In this document: piece by piece, positions 44,872 through 54,370 of the stretch
Layout of the letters: each line of letters begins with the position of its first letter
How positions within the stretch are numbered: position 1 is the stretch's first letter
Assembly: GCA_037447655.1 (NCBI GenBank)
Contig: JBBHKE010002507.1
Coordinates: 62,001-126,000 of the forward strand
Length of the DNA: 64,000 nt
Origin: Zygnema cylindricum
Taxonomy: Eukaryota; Streptophyta; Zygnematophyceae; Zygnematales; Zygnemataceae
Direction of reading: 5' to 3'
Position numbers and translations under genes: made by a program
The notes under the pieces: model-generated
What the model was told of the DNA's origin: nothing
What the model saw: only the letters and a program-made list of their open reading frames with translations
Database searches by the model: none

Positions 44872-45993
44872 CTTATTAATAATTGATCAAATTTAGTGAA
44901 TTTACATGGGCGACCAGCTGCTTGGAGAAAATTTCGTCAAAACTTCCCATTTGAAGAATCCTTTATACATAGCTATATTCATATAAATAGTGATTGACTG
45001 TAATGCCGAACCATTTTCGGAAATGAAGAAACATTTCGAAAATTTGTTACGTTTTACACTTTATGATTGGTTAGAGTGACTTGTTGTGTCATCTTAACCA
45101 TTTACTTTCCTCTTATATCGTCTTGAAAGGTCAGATTAACACTAAACACTTACCAAACACAACACGATGCGACATGGAGCTTTCACATGACATTCGTTGT
45201 GAAGTTTCCATGACACTAAAAAACGTTCCAATTCCGTCAGGGATACATTTCTATTTTTTCACTGGTTGATACTTTTTTAATTATGTACACCAAATTAAGA
45301 AAGTAAAATCGTAAAAAAAACAAAGCAGTTGAGCAAAGCAGGTTATCAGCAGAAGTCAGAAGGGGGAGGGGGGCAGCAGGTCGTTTAGGAATAAAAGCAA
45401 GTGAACAGAAGAATTTTTGAGGGACATTTCAAATTGTCCAATTGTTGTACGCTTTTCCAATAGGATTGGAAGATGTTTGTTTTCCAAGGAGCAACAAATT
45501 AGCGAGAATCGATGCAAAACTAAAAAAAAAACAAACAAGACGTATTAAATCATGAACGTCCTCAGTAAATGAGCGTCAACAATGTCTTACAAAAGCTAAA
45601 TATAGAAGGCGCAGCTAATTTTTTCAAAGATTTGGTAAATTCAAACAGGAAGTCAAATTAGGTAGCAATAATTTCGGCCATTTCCATGCACGTAATGCGA
45701 AAATTAACGAAAAGCAAGACTGAAAGGAAAAAACTGATTCTTGATTGATAACATATGAGAGGAAACAAAATGTTTCCTACACAAATAATCAAAAAGAGAT
45801 GATCAAGTATTTACACGGACCTACACTAAGAGCTAGTTGCACCTTTTCGGAGAAGAAAATCAAAACTAATTTTTCTACCAAGTAGCCGTAGTGCTCAAAT
45901 AACCACCAACACTCTCATTAAGCTGTACAGGAAAAAATAAGACAGGAAAAAGTCATCAAATCGATCATTTGGATCGAAAAAAATTGTGAGAAC
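44872..45993. other. Intergenic region 3' of the secreted-protein gene, no gene recognised
   Basis: AT-rich. The segment at about 45770-45990 resembles, in inverted orientation, the sequence downstream of the second copy (about 57350-57600), so the inverted duplication includes 3' flanking DNA. Confidence 0.6.
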
Positions 45994-47283
45994 TTAAGAC
46001 GTCTTGAACATCACACAATTCCTTGCTGTGGTAAAGAGGTTCTCCGTATCATCCGCCGGTACATTGAAAGCGACACCTTTATAGCTGATTCTGAACACAC
46101 TAATGGGCAACATGACACAACGGCTACGAAAGTAATCGATGCCTGGTGATGTTTGGAAGGTCCGGGCTTTCAAAACATCTTCCCCATTTAGGTAGAACTG
46201 ATTTCCGACAGTGTTAGTACATGCCGGACATTCTCGGAAGAGAGATGAACCGGACTCGTCCACCTCAACGACAATCTCAGCTCCCGTTTTATTTGTCCTC
46301 AAACCGGTACTCAAACTCGTTCCCTCGCCATTTACAAGCGCAATCGTTGGGATTGTGCTCTTGTGTCCCGCAAAATAAAAGTCACAAAGCTCCAACAGAG
46401 TGGATGGGCAAGCGGTGTTGCATAAGGGAGGAGGCGGCGGTGAAGGAGGGGGTGGAGGAGGAGGAGATGGTAGAGGCGGTGATGGCGAAGGAGGTGGGGG
46501 AGATGGTGGAGGTGGGGGTGAAGGTGAGGGAGGAGGAGGAGAGGGCGAAGGAGGGGGAGGTGAAGGTGAAGGAGGAGGAGGGGATGGTGGAGGGGACGGT
46601 GACGGAGGAGGAGGTGGAGATGGTGTGGGAAGAGTTTTAAATGAACAGGTGCACGGTGCCGTTGAAGGGCCCGTGGCAAAGACAAGGCATCGGCGTTCAT
46701 CAGGATAGGTTTCTTGGTTTGTGTCGCCCAAGTTGAGGTTTAGGACGCTATTGCCGCTTGGAATTTGTACCGCGGTGAGAGGAATCACAAAACACGAATT
46801 CTGGAAGTAGCTCTTCGGTGCCTGCAATAGATGCCAAATTGCGATCCGTAAGCCTCAACTAATAATCCTTGTAACGTTCTTACGGCTTTCTATGTTTATG
46901 GTATTCTCACCTTACATCCATTGTATGTCAGTTTGCCGCCTGTTTTAATTTCTCAAAAAGAACTCGTTTCAGCACATGAACTGGTAATTGTTTGAAAAAA
47001 AGAGATCGATCCGTGACATATCATCATGTGCCAATGAAGCGAGAAATTTCGGTTTTGGGTTCTGTCCACATTTGAAACTTACCGAATTAAAGGTACGGAA
47101 CTTAATCTGAGCTTGTTGTCCGTTGACATAGAACTGGTCGCCAGTGCTGGTTCCCGCATTATCCGAGCAGATGAAGGAGGCCTCTCCGAAACTATCGACC
47201 TCAATAATCTCTCCGCTCACGGAGTCCATAACGTATGGCCCTACTCCCGTGTCAGTCGATCCCTCCAAACTGAAATGGACCAC
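45994..47283 (-). CDS. Secreted/wall-type protein with two related modules around a Ser-Pro-rich linker
   Basis: Likely extracellular-matrix glycoprotein. Two exons are visible: 47283-47083 (donor TCG|GTAAGT) and 46821-45994 (acceptor TTGCAG|GC), with a 261-bp intron and matching phase; 342 residues are encoded. Module 1 runs from VHFSLEGSTDT across the junction to ERRCLVFAT. Then come about 85 residues of SPPPP-type linker, as in hydroxyproline-rich wall proteins, and module 2 (ELCDFYFAG to NCVMFKTS, stop). The modules share GxQFYxNG, RTF, YFxxxC and a final CxxFxT. The architecture recalls pherophorins, but the modules lack the usual pherophorin cysteine pattern, so I do not assign that family. 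The 5' exon with signal peptide is not in this piece; see the candidate at 53254-53568. Confidence 0.78.
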
Positions 47284-47991
47284 AAATTTTGTGTCAATTT
47301 TACTTGATTCTCAAAGGAGGATGCGCATGAAATGTACATCTAAAATAGATTGAATTTTGTGAAAATATGCTAAAGTATAATGCATTTCTATTTCCCCAGT
47401 AGAAAGGGGAATAGAATTTGTATTTTGTGAAGTTCGTCACAAAATTCAATGTCTCGCTCTTTTGTTGGAACCCTTTCTCACTCACCACTCACTTATTGGA
47501 GGTGGATTGGCGGAAGCCATGAAATTGTACACAAGAGAAAGATCAATGCATTGGAGAGAGGAATTGATTTGTATTTGGGATGATTTCATTAAGTGAGAAG
47601 AGTCACTTATATACAAAATATACAATGCCAATTACTGTGGAGTCTAAGCGCTCTATGGTGCGCTGTAACAAGGGAATCCTAGTCTAGATTCTAACAAATG
47701 TATGTAAGACAAAAGACTGGACCGTCGCCCAAAAGACTGGACCGACGGTCAAAGGACTTCTACGTAAAAAAACTAGACCGACGTATGTAACGAAAAAGTA
47801 CAAATGACTGGACTGACGTATGGAAGTACGGATAGGACCAAAAGTGAGACACCCGGATAAGACGGTCAACAAGACTTGACCGACGTAAGAAAAAGTACGG
47901 ACAAGACAAAAATAACCTGACGCTAAATGTCCCTTAACACCCCCCTTCAAGCGAAAACTAGAAAGTAGATTAAGATGAAAACAAAGGAAAT

Positions 47992-49368
47992 TTAGCCAGG
48001 AGGAAGAGGAAGACAAAGGCCAGAGGAGAGGCGATGCTGCTCAAAGTGAGGGCGATGAAGAGCCTTAGTGAGATAATCGGCCACTTGGTCGGCGGATTTC
48101 ACATAAAGAAACTGGAGAGTGCCATCTTCGACCTGCTCCCGAGAGTAATGATACTGAATGTCGATGTGCTTCGTCCGCTTGTGGTGAACAGGATTGCGGA
48201 TCAAAGCAAGAGCTCCCTGGAAATCGGAAAAGATAGGAGTAGGGGCTGAAGGGGGGAACCCAAGATTGAAAAGTAGAGTCCGAAGCCAGACAGCTTCCTT
48301 GGCGGCGTGACAAGCGACCATATATTCTGCCTCAGTGCTGGAGCATGCCGTGGTAGGTTGCTTTCTGCATGACCAAGAGATAAGACCATTGCCCAAAAAG
48401 AAGCACGAGCCAGTGGTGTAATGGGAAAGCTCATCTTGTGCCCAATGTGAATCAACAAAATCCGTAAGAGCACTGGAGCCAGAGGAAGAATATGTGAGAC
48501 AAAGAGTTTTAGTGCCATGTAGATAACGAAAGACACGTTTGGACGCGGCAAGATGATCAAGAGAAGGGCGTTGAAGGAATTGACTGAGTTTAGTGACAGC
48601 TGTGGCAATGTCAGGGCGGGTGGCCTGCATGGCGTACATAAGGGCCCTGACCATCGAGCGGTAAGTGGCATGGAGGGAGGGGGAGAGAAGAGAGTCAGTG
48701 GAAGGGAGGAGAGGGGCATTGGCATCTAAAGGAGTGGAAACGGATGAGCACTCTGCCATGCCAAAGCGTTCCAAAAGATCAGAGATAAAGGTCTTGTGAG
48801 AGAGAGAGAGGGTGCGAGTCGAGCGATTACGAGAAACTTGAATGCCCAAATAATAAGTGAGCTCACCTAGATCGGCCATGTCAAAATAGGTCTGAAGGAG
48901 AGATTTGACGGTGGAGATTCCAGAGAGGGAATGACCAACAAGAAGGAGATCGTCAACAAAGATGGCAACAATGATCAATGAGGTGCCAGAGCCACGAGAG
49001 TAAATGCTAAAATCGGCATCAATTCGGGTAAATCCTTCTTTCCGCATAATGGCATCTATGGTATGGTTCAAGACACGGGGGGATTGCTTTAATCCATAGA
49101 TTGTTTTAATGAGATGGCAAACCAGATGTTCAGATCCAGGGGAAATATAGCCTTCAGGCTTATGCATGTAAATGTCCTCGGACAAGATCCCATTTAAGAA
49201 AGCATTTTTAACATCCATCTGATAAACATGGAAATCATGTTCAGCAGCTAAAGCAAGTAAAGTGCGGATAGATGTCAACCGGGCAACACGAGCAAAGAAT
49301 TCAGTAAAATCTATACCTTCGATTTGGGAAAAGCCCTTAGCCACCAAGCGAGCTTTGTATTTGTCCAC
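47992..49368 (-). CDS. Copia reverse transcriptase and RNase H, open frame
   Basis: A 458-residue stretch without stops. The frame starts at a GTG and is plainly continuous with upstream pol (GSxDKYKARLVAKGFSQ), so this is not a true start. Visible: QMDVKNAFLNG (first catalytic Asp), KTIYGLKQSPR, the catalytic box IFVDDLLLVG, DLGELTYYLGIQVSR, and RNase H with SSTEAEYMVACHAAKEAVW and KRTKHIDIQYHYSREQ, ending in PHFEQHRLSSG. All expected catalytic Asp residues of the RT are present. This is the best-preserved transposon protein in the window. Confidence 0.93.
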   Translation of the reverse strand: MDKYKARLVAKGFSQIEGIDFTEFFARVARLTSIRTLLALAAEHDFHVYQMDVKNAFLNGILSEDIYMHKPEGYISPGSEHLVCHLIKTIYGLKQSPRVLNHTIDAIMRKEGFTRIDADFSIYSRGSGTSLIIVAIFVDDLLLVGHSLSGISTVKSLLQTYFDMADLGELTYYLGIQVSRNRSTRTLSLSHKTFISDLLERFGMAECSSVSTPLDANAPLLPSTDSLLSPSLHATYRSMVRALMYAMQATRPDIATAVTKLSQFLQRPSLDHLAASKRVFRYLHGTKTLCLTYSSSGSSALTDFVDSHWAQDELSHYTTGSCFFLGNGLISWSCRKQPTTACSSTEAEYMVACHAAKEAVWLRTLLFNLGFPPSAPTPIFSDFQGALALIRNPVHHKRTKHIDIQYHYSREQVEDGTLQFLYVKSADQVADYLTKALHRPHFEQHRLSSGLCLPLPPG

Positions 49369-50154
49369 GGATCCATCCGCTTTTTGTTTTACATGGAAGA
49401 CCCATTTCGAACCGATTGCCTTTCTTCCAAGGGGAAGGGGAACAAGATTCCATGTTTTGTTGGAAAGTAAGGTATTAAATTCAGCATCAGCGGCAGTTTT
49501 CCAAAGGGAGGCATCAGGTCGTTTTAGGGCAGCCTTGAGAGAGAGACGGGCTGAAATAAGAGAGGCAGAGGCCCAGCCGAGTAAGCGTAAGCTAGAGAGG
49601 CGTGGCCTATGGAAGTAATAAGCCGAGAGGGGGGAACTCTACACCGTGCGGGGTTTTGGCGAGGTAAAGGAGAGGGGTCAGGAAGAAGGGAAGGCTCAAG
49701 ATGGAGAAGTGAAGGCTCAAGAGGATCAAAAGGCCCAAGAAGAGGTGAGTGGGAAAAAATTGTGGGAGAAAGATTGTCAAAAAGTGGATCATCTTGGGAA
49801 AGAGGGGGAGAGGAGGAATTATCTTCAGAATTTGTGACAGGATGAAGAGGAAGGGCAGCTGAGTGGCTGGCAGGAGTGATGGGAGCATCTAGGAAAACAA
49901 GGGGGGTAGGAGAAGATGGAGGAGGAGGGAGACTTGAAGATGATGAGGGGGAAAATATGGGAGGATTAATAGGAGAGGGGTGGGAAGGTGTAAGGTAGGT
50001 GAATTCACATGGCTGAAGAGATTGAAGGGGAAGGTTTGGGGGAAGAGGGTCATAGAGGGTGAGGGAAGGAAAGTCGGATAATGGGGGAAGAGGGGAAAGG
50101 AAGGGCATACGAGACAAGGTTTGGAGCAGTGGCGTTTCGTTGAAAATTACTTCT

Positions 50155-51400
50155 CTAATGGTGATAACGCGATGCTGAGAAGGACTCTAGATGCGGTACG
50201 CTTTGGAATTTGGAGCGTACCCAACGAAAATGCCACGAAATGCCAAGCGCCCAATTTGCCGTCCGATTGGAGGAGGTCTTTCTACCACGCTTCACAACCC
50301 AAGATTTTGAGGTGGCGTATATCTGGTTTGACAGAGGACCATGCTTCCATTCGAAGAGATTTTGGTAAAGCGTTAGTGGGACAAAGATTGCGTAAGTAAT
50401 TTGCGCAAACGACAGCCTCTGCCCAAAATTATAAGGCAAATTTGCAAAGTACAGGATAGAGCGTGACATGTCATGTAATGTTCGATTAAACCTTTCTGCA
50501 ATGCCGTTTTGTTGTGGTGTCCGAGGCGCCGTTAAATGACGTGAGATTCCATGTTGCATGAGAAATTCAGAAAATTGGTTGGACAAAAATTCGCCACCGT
50601 TGTCACTGCGCAAGACCTTGATTCGTTTGAAGTGAAAATTTTATGCCAACGCCTTAAATTCCTGAAATCGGGCAAAAGCGTCAAATTTATGACAGATTGG
50701 ATACACGTGTGAAAAACGAGTGGCGTGGTCAATGAAAGTGACAAAATAAAGGGATCCACTGTAGCTACGCGTGCGCATGGGTCCACACACGTCTGTATAA
50801 ACAAGTGCAAGTGGTTCAGTGATGACAGTAGTGCTAGTGGGAAATGAGTGACGCGGCATTTTTCCTTGCACGCAACCGTGACAAAAATCCAAAGATTTGT
50901 TAGAGAATGAATTTAGTCCAGTTACAAGATTTGGCAAAGTACTCAAACTTTTGCTATTTAAATGACCATATGTTAAATACCAAAGTGGAAAACTTTCGAC
51001 GCTAGCACTTAAAGCAAATATCTTTGGCGTACTATAGGATTGTAGGACGTACATAGAATCTCTTGCTACTCCAAAACCTACAGTACTATTGTCTTTTTTA
51101 TCAAAAAACGTTACTCTATCATTATTAAATTCACCTTTTAAGCCGTCAGAAGTGGCGACTTTGACAGAAAATAAATTCCTAGCTAGACCAGGAACAAAGA
51201 GTACGTTCCGAATGTGAATAGACACATTACGGACGTTGACGTTGCCAGAATGAGTAGCCAACAGAATGCAGTCGTCGCCTAAACGAATCTGCATAGGAGA
51301 TGATAGAGGAGAAAGGTGAGTGAACCAATTAGATCGTGGCGAAAGGTGGTGACTTGCACCACTATCTATTAGCCAATCGACGGGGATTTGAGATAGAAAA
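50155..51400 (-). CDS. Copia protease and integrase region
   Basis: The protease active-site block WLIDSGASHHLSP lies at about 51375. The 217-aa frame 51294-50641 has the GAG-pre-integrase zinc-binding region (LWYLTYGHLN, then DFCHGC; the first His is replaced by Tyr) and the first catalytic Asp (YTDVCGP). The frame 50613-50155 holds RSDNGGEF (second Asp) and NGIAERFNRTL (catalytic Glu), so a D,D,E core is recognisable. The two frames are separated by a shift near 50630. Beyond about 50400 the integrase end is degraded, and a Ser/Pro-rich linker (about 50117-49524) leads into RT. Confidence 0.82.
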
Positions 51401-51785
51401 GCATACCCTTGTGGAAATTGAGTATCCGGAGTGATAGAATTTGGGATATGATGGGCAACATTTCCATATCCAAATTCTGGTGAGGGAGGGAGGACAAAAG
51501 GGGAAGCTACTGGAGTGGGATAATTAGAGGGAAAATGTGGGGAGAAAGCGGTGGACCAAGGGAGGTTAACGGGGTTTGAAGAGGCATAGTGCGCTGCGGC
51601 GTTAAAAGATTGTGGAAGGGATGGAGAAGGGGAATAATGGTGAGGATAAGGAAAATTTGGAGGGAAAGAAATGTGTGGAGGGAGTGGGGGGGTGGGAAGA
51701 ACTGGTGGGTTGACATGGGCAGCGTTGGCATTCCCCCCAGTTTTAGGGGGATTGGAAGCCTCAGATGCTTTCCGCCTCGCTAATT

Positions 51786-52500
51786 TTGACAGTTTTCAAC
51801 GGAATGTCCTTTTGTTTTGCAGTAGGCGCAAAACAAATGCTGCACCCCCCCCAGAGTTAGTCTTCTGATTTTCGGCAATAAAGGCATTTGCATTAGAGAG
51901 ATTTGGAGCAGAAAAAGAGAGAAGTTTTGTCTCTTCATGCAAAAGTTTGCTACAAAGTGAGTGAAAGGGAATGGATTGGTCTAGATTGTCAAACGAGGAA
52001 ATGGAAGGGGAAAAGATTTCAGGGAGTCCTCCCAAAAGGGTTGAAGAGAGGTCCTCGTCGGAAAGATGCACGCCTATCATGGTGCATTTTTCGGCCGACA
52101 ATTCGACTGTGCTAATCCAATCCTGCATAGATTCCGACGGCTTTTTCATGGAGTTAAAAAACGCTCGTTTTTGAATTCGGCGAGCGGCCCATCCGGTTTG
52201 AATGTAAGCTGCTTGAAGACGACTCCAAGCCTCGGCGAAAGAGGAGGCGCCGCGAATAAGCCGAGTGAGCTCGGTAGTAAGTGACATCACTAGACGAGCG
52301 TGCGCATCCTCATCCTTTTGTTTCCAGGTAGCTATCGCCAACTCTTTGGTAGCTTTTTCTGTTGGTGTATCAGTAGAGGAAAGGATAGGAGGTTTTGAAA
52401 TTCCTAGAAAATGGTCCCAAATCTTCTCGTGTTTGAAAAAATGCATGGCTGAAAATGACCAATCATAAAAGTTTTGGCCATCAAACTTCTGAAGTTTATC
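51786..52500 (-). CDS. Copia gag-like region (UBN2-type) with zinc knuckle, frameshifted
   Basis: The likely start is MDKLQKFDGQNFYDWSF (about 52500); upstream residues of the longer frame translate leader sequence. Gag-type core: HFFKHEKIWDHFLG, ATWKQKDEDAHARLVMSLTTEL, AAYIQTGWAARRIQKRAF, and DEDLSSTLLGGLPEIFSP. The nucleocapsid knuckle CAYCKTKGHSVENC (CX2CX4HX4C) is present at about 51786-51830 but in a different frame, because of an 8-G run near 51846-51853. A second shift at an A run just after the knuckle precedes the protease. In the family, gag forms the particle and packages the RNA. These shifts could be true damage or homopolymer errors. Confidence 0.82.
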
Positions 52501-52679
52501 CATTCTTAGAATACCTCTAAGGTTTACAACAATCAGATTCACTAGAGATGTAGATCCATCTTCAACATAGGAGACAAAGGAAGGAGAGGTGGTGAACAAA
52601 GGAAAGGAGAAAGAGAGGACCACACCAATAAGAATTGGTTCGGCATTCATGTCATCTATTCTGGATACTATTAGAAGTG

Positions 52680-52699
52680 GCATGGCTAGGCCCATAACC
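52680..52699 (-). promoter_or_regulatory. Primer-binding site of the Copia element (initiator tRNA-Met anticodon arm)
   Basis: The minus strand begins GGTTATGGGCC directly at the 5' LTR edge, matching the complement of the initiator tRNA-Met anticodon loop. After 11 bases it departs from the version in the 23434-26493 element. Confidence 0.75.
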
Positions 52700-53253
52700 T
52701 ATTGGAGGTGGATTGGCGGAAGCCATGAAATTGTACACAAGAGAAAGATCAATGCATTGGAGAGAGGAATTGATTTGTATTTGGGATGATTTCATTAAGT
52801 GAGAAGAGTCACTTATATACAAAATATACAATGCTAATTACTGTGGAGTCTAAGCGCTCTATGGTGCGCTGTAACAAGGGAATCCTAGTCTAGATTCTAA
52901 CAAATGTATGTAAGACAAAAGACTGGACCAACGCCCAAAAGAGTGGACCGACGGTCAAAGGACTTCTACGTAAAAAGGCTAGACCGACGTATGTAACAAA
53001 AAAGTACAAATGACTGGACCGACGTATGGAAGTACGGATAGGACCAAAAGTGAGACACCCGGATAAGACGGTCAACAAGACTTGACCGACGTAAGAAAAA
53101 GTACGGACAAGACAAAAATAACCTGACGCTAAATGTCCCTTAACATCACTCACCCTCTAGCCTCTCTATCCCACTCCCCGCTGATGAATTTCAACTCTAC
53201 ATGTAAACTGTTCAATTCCATCCTAGTTTCCATATTTCCAAAGGCAAACACAC

Positions 53254-53568
53254 TTAAGTGGAGGAAACAAGTTGGGCCTTCGATCCTACTTGATGCTTGG
53301 GATGGTCTTTGTCCGAGGAAAGGAAAAAGTCGCACAGAGGGAAGGAAGTGGAGGAGACTGTCATCAAGGTTCGAGCAGACACGCGGTTCAACATTTTTTC
53401 AAAGTCCGTCCTCATTCCGAAGCTGCGTGCAGCCTCTGCACAAGAAATAGTGCTGCTCATCGCCATCGCCACAGCACACATTACCAAACTCCAGCCAAGT
53501 TTCGGGGGCAGATTTGCCCTAGCCGTGAGATTCTTATTTGTCCTCTCCCTCTCTCTTAAATTCACCAT
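53254..53568 (-). CDS. Candidate 5' exon with signal-peptide-like N-terminus
   Basis: The minus-strand ATG at 53568 has a good context (ACCATGG). The 104-residue frame has a basic N-region and then a hydrophobic stretch LGWSLVMCAVAMAMSSTISC with small residues (AEAARS) after it, as in a signal peptide with an unusually long N-region. It lies upstream of the secreted-protein gene on the same strand. If the two are joined, the Copia element at 47494-53145 would sit inside intron 1. A possible donor (CAA|GTAGGA) lies near 53290, but no splice junction is proven. It could also be a chance frame. Confidence 0.35.
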   Translation of the reverse strand: MVNLRERERTNKNLTARANLPPKLGWSLVMCAVAMAMSSTISCAEAARSFGMRTDFEKMLNRVSARTLMTVSSTSFPLCDFFLSSDKDHPKHQVGSKAQLVSST

Positions 53569-53759
53569 GGTTCATCCTTTGACTAAGAACAAAGATTAGA
53601 ATGCCTAAAAGTTTTTGATGGGTTTGTGCAAAAGAGGAACGTATTCTTAGATGGTTGCTCCGTTTTTAGTTTTTTCCACCGTCCCGAGTCACTATTTAAA
53701 GAAAGTGTTGTGAGCTTGAAATAGTGAATGGTGTGAATAAAATGGGAGAGAACTACTTT

Positions 53760-54364
53760 TGGACGCTCTAGATCTGCCGTTGGCTACATCGACGGTTGTA
53801 GGCGTACGCTCGGCTGCGTCGCCACTTTGACTGGCTGCGACGTGCGGCAGGTTGAAAATTCAGACCGGGGGAACGCGGCGAATTGCGGTGGCCGGCAGGA
53901 AAACTGTACTGTAGTGTCGCACCGGCCGAGACTGCTGCGGCTCCTTGGAAGTCGTCGACCGCGTACAGAAGCTACCGCGTTTGGAAACGCTCCTTTGTGC
54001 ACACGCGCGGGACGGCGACCAGACTTCAATTCGACCAAATCGGCCGTCAGAGTTCAGACGCTCGAAAGTAGATATTGCACCAAATCTGATTCCGAAGCGT
54101 GGACTGTACGGTACGGTTCAGATCTTCGATCGCTGGAGCATCTGTTCACGGACGAGTCACACGGTAACGCGGTACGGTTCTTTAAGGAGGCGCTACAGTC
54201 TTCTCCGCTGCTACAATACGGCTTTTCCTGCCGGCCACCGCAACTCGTCGCGTTCCTCCGTTCTGAATTTTCAACCTGCCACGCGTCACAGCCAGTCAAA
54301 GTGGTGTCACAGCGAACTACTCCTGCAACCGTCGATCGAGTCAACGGAAGATCTCGAGCGTCCA
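53760..54364. mobile_element. Foldback-type DNA transposon with inverted repeats of about 180 bp
   Basis: The left arm (TGGACGCTCTAGATCTGCCG ...) and the inverted right arm share long blocks: CACTTTGACTGGCTG, GGCAGGTTGAAAATTCAGA, GCGGTGGCCGGCAGGAAAA. It is GC-rich compared with its surroundings. Several open frames of 120-190 codons on both strands lie inside the arms, mirror each other and have no motifs, so they are not treated as genes. No clear target duplication was found. Confidence 0.78.
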
Positions 54365-54370
54365 GAAGAA

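Larger units (their letters stand above)
47494..53145 (-). mobile_element. Near-complete Ty1/Copia retrotransposon with 5-bp target duplication
   Basis: 5' LTR 53145-52700 and 3' LTR 47939-47494, each 446 bp and differing by about eight substitutions by eye (about 2%), so the insertion is young. Target duplication TCACT at 47489-47493 and 53146-53150. On the minus strand the LTR starts TGTTAAGGGAC and ends CCTCCAATA (TG...TA). The PBS lies next to the 5' LTR and a purine tract (GCTTGAAGGGGGG) next to the 3' LTR. Gene order gag, protease, integrase, RT, RNase H is Copia order. Gag/pol is broken by at least two apparent one-base shifts at homopolymers, while RT-RNase H is open. Confidence 0.95.

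Noticed and set aside
46332-46708. Gly-rich, His/Leu-rich and Glu/Val-rich open frames over the linker of the secreted protein
   Set aside because: They are other-frame readings of the Ser-Pro repeat; the true frame is fixed by the conserved modules on both sides.
45994-47283. Direct naming as a pherophorin
   Set aside because: The Ser-Pro linker fits, but the flanking modules lack the cysteine and motif pattern I know for pherophorin domains; a profile search would be needed.
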